Positions 28,449 to 37,746 of a stretch of 64,000 bases of DNA are shown piece after piece. Under the pieces are notes generated by a model. That model searched no databases, was not told the origin of the DNA, and was given only the letters and a program-made list of their open reading frames with translations. This stretch comes from Peptococcaceae bacterium CEB3 (GTDB taxonomy: Bacteria; Bacillota; Desulfitobacteriia; Desulfitobacteriales; Desulfitobacteriaceae): the NCBI GenBank assembly GCA_001029295.1, contig LDXJ01000057.1, forward strand, positions 1 through 64,000. The letters are read 5' to 3'. Every line of letters begins with the position of its first letter. Positions within the stretch are counted from its first letter, which is position 1. The translations under genes were made by a program, and so were the position numbers.

Positions 28449-28834
28449 TCCCGTTGGCAACCCCTCCGGGAGACAGTTCGCACCATAGCAGACATGGATG
28501 TTCTCAATCGGATCACTCGAATTTTCATCGTGAGCAAATGGGACGAAGCCAAGGCGCTCATTCAGGGTAGTCTGATTTCTCAGTAAAAGACTACCAATCG
28601 CAGACGGGATGCCGGAAGGTGTCCCGTCACATCATAGGGAGATGTAGAAGACATAACGGTTCAAAAGCGAGTAAAAGCAGCTGTGAAGCAGGTGGAAATT
28701 ATAGCTATCAGACCACGTGAGCACGCGTATGATTAGTTAGGTTAGAGATACGCTAACTCGGCCCAAAGGCCGGTAAGCCAGAGAGGACGATATCCAGGAC
28801 ATACGTGGTCCTGTTCATTGTCCTCTTTTGTTGG
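28449..28834 (+). other. Intergenic stretch without clear gene
   Basis: No supported gene. A 30-codon frame from ATG 28494 (MDVLNRITRIFIVSKWDEAK) ends at 28586 and may be a gene remnant, but no ribosome binding site precedes it. The rest shows no clear promoter or repeats. Confidence 0.4.
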
Positions 28835-28990
28835 GTACGAGCGTCCGAGTCCTCCGCAATGGTGGCTGTGAGCGGTACAGCTTTGACGTTCGTGCCCCCG
28901 GTGCGGCAGCAGCCGGGAATCAAAATGGGTATAGCTTTTCAGGAAAGCCTGTTGGCCTTTGGAGTGAAGGCCGACAGGCTCTTTTGTTTC
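28835..28990 (+). ncRNA. Candidate structured leader RNA ending in an intrinsic terminator
   Basis: GGTACGAGCGTC (about 28834-28845) can pair over 12 positions with GACGTTCGTGCC (about 28888-28899), enclosing a further CCGC/GCGG arm, and is followed by a CCGG/CCGG hairpin. Directly after is a strong terminator: AGCCTGTTGGCCTT pairs with AAGGCCGACAGGCT (28946-28980), then CTTTTGTTT. A compact fold before a terminator is the layout of a riboswitch or attenuator, but I could not match it to a named class. The next gene is 280 nt downstream (acyltransferase). Confidence 0.45.
28946..28990 (+). terminator. Rho-independent terminator
   Basis: A 14-bp stem (AGCCTGTTGGCCTT with AAGGCCGACAGGCT, one G-T pair), 7-nt loop, and a T-rich tail CTTTTGTTT. 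After it, 28991-29270 contains a perfect TTGACA at 29105 but no good -10 partner. Confidence 0.85.
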
Positions 28991-29270
28991 CCGTAATGTC
29001 CCGCCCGCGTAACCTTTTTGTAATCATTTTTAAGTGTTCTGTAAAGTACTCGGGCGAGAAACTTGATATTCTTAAGGGGAAAAAGGGGAATAGGGCAGTA
29101 CCATTTGACATTTTGGGTTGTCCGGGTGCTATCCGCGTCTAAGACCTGTCGGGTTAGTGCTCAAGGTGATATTTCTGTTTCGGGCTTATTTTTGACTGTG
29201 ACGTCGCAGGAAGATATTCCGTTACTAAAGCGAGAGAGGATTTTTCCGGAGAACGTGGGGTGTAAATAAC

Positions 29271-31418
29271 GTGAGCGTCAGCAAAGAACTGAGTCCCGGC
29301 CCAGACGGATTTGAAACAGTGCCCGGCGGCCAGCGGCATGAGGACCGCCGCTACCAGCCGGGTGGCCAGCGGCGTGGGGACCGCCGTTGCCTGCCGGGCG
29401 GCAAACAGCATAGGGACCGTCGCTACATGCCGGGTCTGGACGGACTGCGGGCCTTGGCCGTGCTGGCGGTCATTGCCTATCACCTCAATTTAGCCTGGCT
29501 CCCGGATGGGCTTTTGGGGGTTGGTTTGTTTTTCGTGCTCTCCGGATATCTCATCACTGATCTCCTTGTTGCGGAATGGAAGCTCAACGGCCGGATCGAT
29601 CTTAAGAACTTCTGGCTGCGGCGCGCCCGCCGCCTTTTGCCTGCCCTATTCGTCATGCTGGCGGGGGTCGTGGTTTGGCTGGCTTTGGTTGACCCTTCTC
29701 GCCTCTCGTCATTGTGGGGAGACGTACTGGCCGCGGTTTTCTACGTCAGCAACTGGTGGTTTGTTTTCCACCATGTGTCCTATTTCGCGCGCTTCGGACC
29801 TCCGTCTCCGCTGGGGCACCTGTGGTCATTGGCGGTGGAAGAACAGTTTTACCTGATTTGGCCTCTCCTGCTCTGGCTGGGCCTCCGCTTTGTCCCGAAG
29901 CGGGGACGTCTGGTCGGACTCATCCTCCTGGGCGCGCTGGCTTCAGCCGCGGTGATGGCACTCCTTTACCAGCCCGGAATGGATCCCAGCCGCGTCTATT
30001 ACGGGACAGACACCCGCGCTTTTGCTTTGCTGATGGGTGCCGCGCTTGCCCTGGTCTGGCCGAGCCGGAGACTCACCTCGACCCTGCCGGTCACAGCCCG
30101 TTCCATCCTCGACGCGGTGGGTCTGGCGGCACTCTTGGTTGTGGTCTACATGATGGTGCGAACCAATCAATACCAGACTTTCCTTTACCGGGGCGGCTTG
30201 GTTCTCTTCTCTGCCGCCGCCGTCGTTTTGGTGGCGGTCTTGGCTCACCCGGCCGGCCGCCTGGGGAAAATGTTTGGGGGGCAGCCTTGGCGTTGGCTCG
30301 GTGAACGCTCGTACGGGATCTATCTCTGGCATTACCCGGTGATCGTGCTGACGAGTCCTGCCGTAAATACCGGCGGGGTGAATGTTTGGCGTGCTCTCGG
30401 ACAGGTGGCAGCCAGTATCGGCTTGGCCGCGCTGTCCTGGCGTCTGGTGGAAGACCCGATCCGCCGGGGTTATCGGAAAAAGAGGCGGCGCAGACTGAGC
30501 AAGCGGCAAAGCCGTGGGGAGCATGTGCCAGTCAGCGGCTGGATCACGTCGAAAGGGGCTTGGCTGTTGCTGGGAATATCCGGTCTGGCCATTGCGGGAG
30601 TGGTTCTCTTTACACAAGGAAACTTAGCTGCACGAGTCTTTGGCGCTCACCCCGCAAGGGTGACCTTGGGTACATCCGCATCCGGCTCGGTGACAGGGAC
30701 TCCGCCTTGGTCTCCGAAACCGGGTCAGGCCCCGGGTGTGGGCTTCCCGGGAAAAATCAAGCCGATAGGCCCGCGCGTAGACCCGCGCGAAAGTGTGCCG
30801 TCCGGGTCATCTTCCCAGACGCCGGCTTCGCAGAAGCCCGGTACCCAGAAGCCCGGTACCCAAAAGCCCGCGACATCCGGCGGAACTGACTCCTCTACGC
30901 GGGCCGGGGATGGTACTAACGGGGGAAGCGCAGCGCCTGCCCCCCAAGCCGGCAAGGGGGTCACGGCTATTGGGGATTCCGTCATGGTGGATGTCGCGCC
31001 TGACCTTAAGCAGCGTCTGCCCGGAGTTGTGGTGGATGGTCATGTTGGCCGGCAGTTGTATCAGGCGGGTCCGGTGGTGGCTCAACTCAAGGCTCGGGGT
31101 CTCTTGGGCCAGCGGGTGATCATCGAATTGGGCACAAATGGTCCCTTCACCTCGGACCAGCTGACTGCCTTGCTGCGCTCCCTGGGTTCGGTCAGGCAGA
31201 TCATTCTCGTCAATACCCGGGTGCCCCGTCCTTGGGAAGGGGTGGTCAATCAGACTTTGGCTCAGGTCGCGGCGAGTTACCCACATACGACTTTGGTCAA
31301 CTGGTACGCGGCCAGTGCCGGGCACAACGACTATTTTTACCCGGACGGAGTGCACCTCAATCCCACCGGGGCCAAGGCTTACGCCGCGCTACTGGCCAAG
31401 GCGGTTGGTCAGAGCTAG
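29271..31418 (+). CDS. Acyltransferase-3 membrane protein with C-terminal SGNH domain (OafA-like)
   Basis: A 715-residue membrane enzyme that likely O-acetylates cell-surface polysaccharide or peptidoglycan. The AT3 domain starts PGLDGLRALAVLAVIAYHL (about residue 53) and includes LSGYLITDLL, SLAVEEQFYLIWPLL and about ten membrane segments to residue 460. After a Pro/Thr/Ser linker comes an extracytoplasmic SGNH domain: AIGDSVM with Ser570, GTNGP, and DGVHL with Asp692 and His695. The GTG start gives a 50-residue N-terminal tail with three 12-residue tandem units (DRRYQPGGQRRG type, 29322-29429); ATG 29427 would remove it. The linker also has a 15-bp repeat (QKPGT). Confidence 0.88.
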   Translation: MSVSKELSPGPDGFETVPGGQRHEDRRYQPGGQRRGDRRCLPGGKQHRDRRYMPGLDGLRALAVLAVIAYHLNLAWLPDGLLGVGLFFVLSGYLITDLLVAEWKLNGRIDLKNFWLRRARRLLPALFVMLAGVVVWLALVDPSRLSSLWGDVLAAVFYVSNWWFVFHHVSYFARFGPPSPLGHLWSLAVEEQFYLIWPLLLWLGLRFVPKRGRLVGLILLGALASAAVMALLYQPGMDPSRVYYGTDTRAFALLMGAALALVWPSRRLTSTLPVTARSILDAVGLAALLVVVYMMVRTNQYQTFLYRGGLVLFSAAAVVLVAVLAHPAGRLGKMFGGQPWRWLGERSYGIYLWHYPVIVLTSPAVNTGGVNVWRALGQVAASIGLAALSWRLVEDPIRRGYRKKRRRRLSKRQSRGEHVPVSGWITSKGAWLLLGISGLAIAGVVLFTQGNLAARVFGAHPARVTLGTSASGSVTGTPPWSPKPGQAPGVGFPGKIKPIGPRVDPRESVPSGSSSQTPASQKPGTQKPGTQKPATSGGTDSSTRAGDGTNGGSAAPAPQAGKGVTAIGDSVMVDVAPDLKQRLPGVVVDGHVGRQLYQAGPVVAQLKARGLLGQRVIIELGTNGPFTSDQLTALLRSLGSVRQIILVNTRVPRPWEGVVNQTLAQVAASYPHTTLVNWYAASAGHNDYFYPDGVHLNPTGAKAYAALLAKAVGQS
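29322..29429 (+). repeat. Three 36-bp in-frame repeats
   Basis: Units begin at 29322, 29358 and 29394, each encoding P-G-G-x-x-x-x-D-R-R-x-x. They fall in the N-terminal tail of the acyltransferase if the GTG start is right. Confidence 0.8.
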
Positions 31419-31512
31419 GATCGTGGCTGGGATCGTGGCCGGGATCGTGGCTGGGATCGGGCTGGGATCGTGGTTGGGATCAGAGCCATGATCGGGTTGG
31501 GATCAGAGCTAT
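31419..31512 (+). repeat. Degenerate 12-bp tandem repeat
   Basis: About eight units of GATCGTGGCTGG type follow the acyltransferase stop codon directly, becoming more degenerate toward GATCAGAGC. No gene is present up to 31640 apart from the ribosome binding site of the next gene. Confidence 0.85.
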
Positions 31513-31640
31513 GCTCAGTGCTTGGATCCGGGCTTTCCGGGATGAGATGGCCGGCGGGGGCCAAAAAGTGCGCGGACGGCTTCTTCATGATATACTTGAC
31601 TCCGTAAACTGAGGAATAGAAGTCAAGGGAGGCCGAGACT

Positions 31641-32261
31641 GTGAAACAATGGCGTTGTACAATTTGCGGGTACGTTCATACCGGCGAGACTCCGCCCGAG
31701 GTATGCCCGGTATGCGGGGCTGATTCCAGTTTCTTTGAAGAAGTGACAGGCGAGGCGGGTGAAGGCGGCGGGCTTACCGGCGGCGAACCTCTCATTAAAG
31801 GCGGCCCGAAACAGGCGTTGCACAAAATCACATATGGTCTGTTTATCGTGTCTTCCCTCCGCGGTGAGGAAATCAACGCCCAGTGTGCCAACACGGTCTT
31901 TCAAATCACCTCGGAGCCGGCAACGGTGGCGATCGGCATCAACAAGAACAACTACACTCATGATTTCATAGAGGCGAGCGGTGTGGTCGGGATATCTATC
32001 CTTGATTGCCAGGGACAGAATTTGGCCCGCCGTTTTGGTTACCGCTCCGGCCGCGACGCTGATAAGTTTGCCGGGATTCCTTATCGGACGGGAGTGACCG
32101 GGGTTCCGTTGCCAGATGGGTGTCTGGGTTTTTTGGAAGGAAAAGTGAGGGACAAGCTGGATTGCGGCACCCATACCCTGTATTTGTTGGATGTGGTAAA
32201 CGGGGGGCTCTACAGTGACGAAGAACCGATGACATACAGTTACTTCAGGGCTTCAAAATGA
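31641..32261 (+). CDS. Rubredoxin-flavin reductase fusion (Hrb/flavoredoxin-like)
   Basis: A 206-residue electron carrier. The N-terminus is a rubredoxin-like iron site, C6-x2-C9 and C22-x2-C25 (WRCTICGY and EVCPVCGA). After a glycine-rich linker, residues 57-200 form a flavin reductase-like FMN-binding domain (ITYGLFIVSS, ANTVFQITSEPATVAIGINK, VGISIL, YRSGRDADKF). In Moorella-type Hrb the flavin domain precedes the rubredoxin; here the order is reversed. The likely role is passing electrons from NAD(P)H to an oxygen- or NO-reducing flavoprotein in an anaerobe. GTG start with AAGGGAGG upstream. Confidence 0.85.
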   Translation: MKQWRCTICGYVHTGETPPEVCPVCGADSSFFEEVTGEAGEGGGLTGGEPLIKGGPKQALHKITYGLFIVSSLRGEEINAQCANTVFQITSEPATVAIGINKNNYTHDFIEASGVVGISILDCQGQNLARRFGYRSGRDADKFAGIPYRTGVTGVPLPDGCLGFLEGKVRDKLDCGTHTLYLLDVVNGGLYSDEEPMTYSYFRASK

Positions 32262-32332
32262 GACGATGAGCCGACCGCGGTTGTCTGTAGGGGGAAAAGG
32301 GCTAAAGTCCAGATGCCGGTTTGATGCCATAA

Positions 32333-32364
32333 GCCGCGCCGTGCGCAAGAGCGGCGCGGTTTTT
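32333..32364 (+). terminator. Rho-independent terminator
   Basis: CCGCGCCG pairs with CGGCGCGG around a 10-nt loop, followed by TTTTTC, 70 nt after the rubredoxin-reductase gene. Confidence 0.85.
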
Positions 32365-32494
32365 CTCGCATGCAAATCAGCGGGCTTTTCGTCTGACGAA
32401 GTTTACAAAAGTTTAATCTTTGAAGACTATTGTAGTTTGGCGGCGGAGGAATTACAATTTGAGATGAGGTGCTTTTGCCTGAGGAGGAGAAGGA

Positions 32495-33994
32495 ATGGAT
32501 GACGGCAGTAGTTACGAAGGACGAGGTACCGAGCCGCCGGCGGACCCCAGTCATTTAACCCGGCGGGAAGTTGCGGTCGCGGGAGAGGCAGCGGGGTTGC
32601 CTCTGGGGGAACACCGACGCCGCTTGCGAAGGCACAGAAAAAGTCCTTTAGTGCGTTTCCTCACACACAAAGTCACAGTATCCATTATTATCGTCCTAAT
32701 TCTCGTCTTGGGGTCCGGAGTGACTGCTTTGGCCGTGTACACGAGAGACACCGGTGTCTTTATGCCCGGCCTTTCGGTGGCGGGGATTAACGTAGGAAAT
32801 ATGACCCAAGCGGCGGGGCAAGCGCGGGTCAATCAGAAAATCGCCGGGATTCGCTCGCGTGCCGTGAAGTTTGAGGTCGAGGGGAAGACGCTGAAAAGCA
32901 CGCTTGGGGACCTGGGGCTGACGCTCACGGTGGATAAAGCTTTAACTGAGGCCTATCAGGTGGGACGGCAGGGAAACTTGATCGAAAAAGCGGAGCAGAA
33001 GAAAGCGGCTTCGCAGGGGATGAGCTTTAACATGAATACAGCCTGGGACAAAAAGAAGTTGTCCGAGGCTCTGACGAAAATGTTCGCACCCTTTGATGTC
33101 GCGCCACATGACGCTTCTTTTACGATCACTCCCCAGAATACGATGAAGATAACGCCGGACAGTGCCGGCAAGGCTGTTGATATCACGGCCTTGGCTAAGC
33201 AGGTGCAGAAACTTGATACTTCGCTGCCCTCAAACACGCTTAAGGTGTCGTTTACCAAAGAGCCGCCTAAATTGACTGCCGCGACTTTGGCAAAGGAAAA
33301 GATTACGGGGCTCTTGGGTTCTTATACCAGCTATTTTGACTCCTCACAGGTCGGCCGGACGAAAAACGTCGGCCTGGCCGCCGCGGCTATTAACGGGACG
33401 GTGGTGGCGCCGGGAGCGGTATTTTCTTTCAATAAGACGGTGGGCGAATGCACGGCGGCGAAGGGTTATGTCAATGCTTATATCATTGTCAACGGGCAGT
33501 TTGTGGAAGGCCGGGGCGGTGGTGTCTGCCAGGTTTCCAGCACGCTCTATAACGCGGTCCTCTATTCCGACCTACACGTGACGCAGCGCACCAATCACGA
33601 CCTTGTTATCTCGTATATGCCTTTGGGGCAGGATGCCACGGTTGCTTGGCCCGGTCCGGACGTGCAATTTGAAAACGACTCCGGGGGGTATGTCTTGATC
33701 CGGACGAAAATGGGAACCAACAGCCTGACGATCAACTTCTACGGCCAAGCCCAGCCCGGTCGAAAGGTGCTTATTCAAGACTATCCCACGCCGGTTCCTC
33801 CCCCGGTGCAGACTGTGAAAGATCCTTCCCTGCCCGCGGGCCAAAAACAGGTGAAACAGCAAGGCGTGCAGGGGTATAAAGTGACGACGACCCGTACGGT
33901 TGTGCAGAATGGCAAGACGGTGAGCACGGAGAATCTCCCGTCGAGTTACTATGCGCCCACCCCCACGATTATCGCGGTCGGGCCGGATAAATAG
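32495..33994 (+). CDS. VanW-family protein with peptidoglycan-binding and G5-like domains
   Basis: A 499-residue membrane-anchored wall protein. One membrane helix lies near residues 60-82 (VTVSIIIVLILVLGSGVTAL) after a basic cytoplasmic tail (RRRLRRHRKS). The extracellular part has a PG_binding_4-type domain (VEGKTLKSTLGDLGL and repeats), then a VanW domain (VAPGAVFSFNKTVGECTAAK, GRGGGVCQVSSTLYNAVL, AWPGPDVQFEN), then a C-terminal half-G5-like stretch (YKVTTTRTVVQNGK ending PTIIAVG). The function of VanW proteins is unproven; many sit in Gram-positive envelopes. ATG is preceded by GAGGAGGAGAAGG. Confidence 0.88.
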   Translation: MDDGSSYEGRGTEPPADPSHLTRREVAVAGEAAGLPLGEHRRRLRRHRKSPLVRFLTHKVTVSIIIVLILVLGSGVTALAVYTRDTGVFMPGLSVAGINVGNMTQAAGQARVNQKIAGIRSRAVKFEVEGKTLKSTLGDLGLTLTVDKALTEAYQVGRQGNLIEKAEQKKAASQGMSFNMNTAWDKKKLSEALTKMFAPFDVAPHDASFTITPQNTMKITPDSAGKAVDITALAKQVQKLDTSLPSNTLKVSFTKEPPKLTAATLAKEKITGLLGSYTSYFDSSQVGRTKNVGLAAAAINGTVVAPGAVFSFNKTVGECTAAKGYVNAYIIVNGQFVEGRGGGVCQVSSTLYNAVLYSDLHVTQRTNHDLVISYMPLGQDATVAWPGPDVQFENDSGGYVLIRTKMGTNSLTINFYGQAQPGRKVLIQDYPTPVPPPVQTVKDPSLPAGQKQVKQQGVQGYKVTTTRTVVQNGKTVSTENLPSSYYAPTPTIIAVGPDK

Positions 33995-34643
33995 GGCCAG
34001 GGGTTCGAAGAGCGGTCCGCCTCCGCATTTCTAAGGTGACCCGGAGTTTCGTTCCGGTTGACCCACGGTCAGCGGTTCGGAGGGCGGCCCGCCTCCTATT
34101 TTCCGGCCGATTGAGATAGTCTGCGCAGATATGTTTTTTTCGATGTTGAACTTCGACGTTGAAGTTTGACGGAGTTTGATTTTGCAATGGACAATCGACT
34201 GCCCTCCTGCGTCTGTTGCGGGCGGACAAATTGGCCTTTGTTGCATTTTGTTCCGGTCTATTGCTTGGGAGGAGGATCGCGGGCGGTCGTTCTCTTTTCT
34301 GTTTGGGTTTAGCGAATTCTAGAAAGGATGTTTTGGCCCGTACGGCCGGGCGGCGGGGTTTCCGATTCAGCAGGGTCAGCGAAGCGGGAGTGTGAGGGGA
34401 ACGAGGCCGAGGGACTTCTTCCAAGTCACGTTAGACGGAAGTGTAAAAGAAGAAGTACTACATAAGGATCTATATCAAATTAGAAGTATTGAAAGGTTTC
34501 CGGGCTAATGGTAAAATGGTAGGGTAGGCAAGAAGTGGGTATGCTTAGGTCCGCAGGGTGGATGCACCAAGATTCGGCATGGAATGCATTTGCTGAAGTC
34601 GACCGAGTCCGGGCGTACCGACGTAAAAAAGGAGGGGACCGTT
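33995..34643 (+). promoter_or_regulatory. Long intergenic region with sigma-A promoter
   Basis: No supported gene in 650 nt. A promoter with TTGAAA (34489-34494), 17-nt spacer and TAAAAT (34512-34517) points to the oxidoreductase gene. AACTTC-GACG-TTGAAGTT near 34150 is a small inverted repeat. A 7-to-20 nt GGTTCG/AGGGCGG/CCCGCCTCC element is repeated near 34005 and 34070 (AGCGGTCCGCCTCC and GGGCGGCCCGCCTCC). Confidence 0.6.
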
Positions 34644-35921
34644 ATGCAAGGAAAGAAGAAACCCCATGTTCTGGTGTTGGGCGGCAATTTTGCCGGATTG
34701 ACCACAGCCAGGTTTATCCGGGAGCGGTGTGGCGGAGATGTCGACATCACCGTCATCGATCGCAAGTCTTATCTGGTCTTCGTGCCCAATATTCCCATCG
34801 AGGTATTTGCTAACCGCAATCCTCAGAACAGTCTGCATATGCCGATTGAGCATGTTCTGCACGGAGATGGGAGTGAGTTTATTCAGGCGGAAGTTCGTGG
34901 CATTGATGTGGAAAGTTCCCGGGTGGATTTTGTGGTCACGGAACGACCGGGGGCGCCGGTGGAACATCTTCAATACGATTATCTGGTGGTGGCTCTGGGT
35001 GCCCGCTTGGCTTATGACCGGATCGAAGGTTTCGGGGAATACGGGTTCACCTTGTCAGATACCTATTACGGTAACCGGTTCCGCCGCTACCTGCACGAAG
35101 GGGGATATAAAGGAGGCCCCATCGTGATCGGTTCCGCCCGCTTCCACCAAGGGAGCAAGGGCAAACCGGACTGGCTGCCCATGGCCTTGGCGGCTTGCGA
35201 AGGCCCGCCGTTGGAGATCGCTTTGTCGCTCGGCTCCTGGTTGGAAGATCATTCCTGGGGCGGCCCGGATAAGATTACTCTGTTTACACCGGCCCCGGTC
35301 ATCGCCGAGGACGCGGGGGAAGAGATCGTCTCGAAATTCCTGGAAATGGCCGGGAGCATGGGGTATCATTATGTCAACAAGACAGAGGATATCAGGCGTT
35401 TGACGAAGGATGGGATCGAATTCGCCAATGGGACCAGTTTGGAGGCAGAGGTCAAGCTCGTCTTACCGGATTGGAAAGCCCATGACTTTATGAAAGATCT
35501 GCCGATTGTGGACGAAGAAGGGTTTGTTGTGACGGATCTGAGCATGCGCAACCCGGATTATCCCAAGATTTTCGCGGCGGGGGACGCTGCGGCTGTGACC
35601 GTTCCCAAGCTGGGAACTCTGGGGGACATGCAAGCCCGGATCGTAGCCGCCCAGATCGCCAAGGATTTGGGGCGTCTGCCGGCGGAGGACGCGGCTGAAG
35701 TGTTTAAACCTGAGGTCATTTGCATGGGCGACATGGGACGGGACAAGGCGTTTTATATTCACTCGGATGTGTGGTACGGAGGGAAAACGAGTATCTTAAA
35801 GATGGGACGCATGATCTTTGCTCTCAAGTTGGCTTTCAAGGAGATGTATTACCGGACGGGCGGCAAGCCGTCGCGTTGGGGGCTGCCTTTAACTGAACTG
35901 TTGAGTGAACATGTGTTTTAA
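34644..35921 (+). CDS. FAD-dependent pyridine nucleotide-disulfide oxidoreductase (NDH-2/SQR-like)
   Basis: A 425-residue flavoprotein with two Rossmann folds: VLVLGGNFAGLTTARFI at about 9-25 binds FAD, DYLVVALGARLAYD is the mid motif, and DYPKIFAAGDAAAV closes the FAD site. Overall it resembles membrane-associated sulfide:quinone reductases and type II NADH dehydrogenases; the C-terminal MGRMIFALKLAFKEMYY is an amphipathic membrane anchor candidate. The paired redox cysteines of true SQRs are not clearly conserved (only AACEGP and VICMGD). Substrate therefore stays open. ATG 34644 follows AAAAAGGAGGGG; an upstream in-frame start at 34584 lacks this site. Confidence 0.82.
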   Translation: MQGKKKPHVLVLGGNFAGLTTARFIRERCGGDVDITVIDRKSYLVFVPNIPIEVFANRNPQNSLHMPIEHVLHGDGSEFIQAEVRGIDVESSRVDFVVTERPGAPVEHLQYDYLVVALGARLAYDRIEGFGEYGFTLSDTYYGNRFRRYLHEGGYKGGPIVIGSARFHQGSKGKPDWLPMALAACEGPPLEIALSLGSWLEDHSWGGPDKITLFTPAPVIAEDAGEEIVSKFLEMAGSMGYHYVNKTEDIRRLTKDGIEFANGTSLEAEVKLVLPDWKAHDFMKDLPIVDEEGFVVTDLSMRNPDYPKIFAAGDAAAVTVPKLGTLGDMQARIVAAQIAKDLGRLPAEDAAEVFKPEVICMGDMGRDKAFYIHSDVWYGGKTSILKMGRMIFALKLAFKEMYYRTGGKPSRWGLPLTELLSEHVF

Positions 35922-36003
35922 AGTTATGACTAACGGCGGAGAAAGGGCACGGCTGGTACCCTCGGGATCGATTAGTGGTACAGGTGGACTGTGAGCAACG
36001 GGG

Positions 36004-37746
36004 GTGGGTGGAGTGAAAAACAGGGAGGGGGGGCAAAAGGTCGCAACCCGTGCCATTCTGGAGGCTATCCGCGCCGGCGTGATTGTCATTGACCGGGAGC
36101 AGAATGTTATCTTTTGCAATCAGATGGCGGCCGATATTATCGGCCGGGGGGTTGCCGCCATTCTCGGGAGCAAGATCCGGGAGGTCATACCGGAGTCCGA
36201 GTTGGGACAGGTTCTGGAAGACGGGAAACCCCAATCCGCCCGTCTCTACATTGACGGCAGGCTGATGATTACTAACCGGGCGCCGGTATATGACGGCGGT
36301 ACGATCAGGGCGGCGGTGGCGGTGTTCCAGGACGGGAGCGAGCTGCAAGAGCTCCTCTCTCGTCTTGACAATACGCAAAGCATTCTCACGAATCTGGAAA
36401 ACATCTTCGAACATGCCTATGACGGTGTGATCGTGATCGACCGTAACGGGATTGTGACGCGGATTACAAAAGCTTACTGCCGTTTTCTGGAGACTACTCA
36501 GGAAGAGGCGATCGGCAAACACGTCACCGAAGTCTTGCCCACCAGCCGCATGCACATTGTCGTGCAGACCGGGGAAGCGGAAATCGGCGAACTGATGAAT
36601 ATCAGGGGGAAAGAAGCGATGGTCATGCGCATTCCCCTGAGGGAAAACGGGGAGATCGTGGGCGCGGTCGGCAAGGTGATGTTTCGGGATGTGCAGGAAT
36701 TGCGTTCACTGGCCGAGAAACTGAATCTCCTGGAAAGCAAAGTGAAGTTTTACGAAAAGGAACTGCAGCATTACCAGCGGCATTACCAGAAAGTCCGCTA
36801 CACTCTGAGTGACATCGTCGGGCAAAGCCGCCCGCTCGTGCGGGCTAAAGAGCTGGCGGAAAAAGCGGCTCAGGGAAAGTCGACGGTCCTTCTGCGAGGA
36901 GAGAGCGGCACGGGCAAAGAGCTTTTTGCCCATTCGATTCACGCTATCAGCGCGCGGCAGGCTTTCCCTTTTGTTCGGGTCAACTGTGGGGCTATTCCGG
37001 CCGAACTTCTGGAAGCGGAACTCTTTGGCTATGAGGAAGGGGCTTTCACCGGGGCGAAAAAGGGAGGCAAGCCGGGCAAATTCGAATTGGCCCATGGCGG
37101 AACGATCTTCCTGGATGAAGTGGGGGATCTGCCCCTGCCGATGCAGGCGAAAGTGTTGCGTGTCTTGCAGGAACGGGAAGTGGAACGGGTGGGCGGCAAC
37201 CGCCTGCAGCAGTTGGACATCCGGGTCATCGCCGCTACGCACAGGGATCTGGAACAGATGGTGAAAACGGGGGAGTTTCGCCAGGATCTTTATTACCGGC
37301 TGAACGTTTTTACCTTGACTGTTCCGCCCTTGCGGGAGCGGGAGGGGGACATTCCCCTCCTCAGCGCTCATTTGCTGCAGAAGTTTCAACGGGAACTGGG
37401 TTCCCGGGTGAGACGGCTGGAGAGCCGGGTGGAGAGCCTGTTCCTGAGGTATCATTGGCCGGGCAATGTCCGGGAACTGCAGAACGTGGTTGAGCGGGCG
37501 GTGAATGTGGCGGAAAGCGAAACTATTGTCTTCGAGGATCTGCCCCTTTACCTGAAGGACCTTGAGAACAGGCGCGGTGAGGGTGTCTTGCAGCCGTTGG
37601 CCCAAGAGGTAGCGGAGGCGGAGCGCACCGCCATCATACGCGCCCTTAAGGCCACGGGCGGGAACAAAGTTCGGGCGGCGGAATTACTTGGCATTCACCG
37701 AGCCAATCTCTACCGTAAGATGGAGCGCTACGGGGTCGAGGACTGA
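36004..37746 (+). CDS. Sigma-54-dependent PAS-PAS-AAA-Fis activator
   Basis: A 580-residue enhancer-binding protein. Two PAS sensor domains (about 10-115 and 125-235; AGVIVIDREQNVIFCNQMAA and DGVIVIDRNGIVTRI) precede a coiled linker, then a AAA+ domain with GESGTGKE (about 298), GAFTGAKKGG (about 346), the loop that contacts sigma-54, FLDEVGDLPLPMQAKVLR, and YHWPGNVRELQNVVERA. The C-terminal Fis helix-turn-helix is GGNKVRAAELLGIHRANLYRK. It lies just upstream of a sigma-54 promoter for the CoA-transferase operon and is the obvious activator. GTG 36004 is used here; GTG 36013 is equally plausible. Confidence 0.93.
   Translation: MGGVKNREGGQKVATRAILEAIRAGVIVIDREQNVIFCNQMAADIIGRGVAAILGSKIREVIPESELGQVLEDGKPQSARLYIDGRLMITNRAPVYDGGTIRAAVAVFQDGSELQELLSRLDNTQSILTNLENIFEHAYDGVIVIDRNGIVTRITKAYCRFLETTQEEAIGKHVTEVLPTSRMHIVVQTGEAEIGELMNIRGKEAMVMRIPLRENGEIVGAVGKVMFRDVQELRSLAEKLNLLESKVKFYEKELQHYQRHYQKVRYTLSDIVGQSRPLVRAKELAEKAAQGKSTVLLRGESGTGKELFAHSIHAISARQAFPFVRVNCGAIPAELLEAELFGYEEGAFTGAKKGGKPGKFELAHGGTIFLDEVGDLPLPMQAKVLRVLQEREVERVGGNRLQQLDIRVIAATHRDLEQMVKTGEFRQDLYYRLNVFTLTVPPLREREGDIPLLSAHLLQKFQRELGSRVRRLESRVESLFLRYHWPGNVRELQNVVERAVNVAESETIVFEDLPLYLKDLENRRGEGVLQPLAQEVAEAERTAIIRALKATGGNKVRAAELLGIHRANLYRKMERYGVED

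Noticed and set aside
28494-28586. A 30-codon frame, MDVLNRITRIFIVSKWDEAK type
   Set aside because: Looks protein-like but has no ribosome binding site and no known family; too short to call.
29714-30889. Plus-strand frames of 196 and 167 codons inside the acyltransferase gene
   Set aside because: Out-of-frame shadows of a membrane protein whose motifs are complete in the main frame.
32262-32332. A possible cyclic-di-GMP-type riboswitch (GGGCTAAAGTCC region)
   Set aside because: Only a few bases resemble the consensus and it lies after, not before, a gene with a terminator that fits ordinary 3' ends.
34644-35921. Firm assignment as sulfide:quinone oxidoreductase
   Set aside because: The fold fits, but the two redox cysteines of SQR are not clearly aligned, so I kept a broader name.
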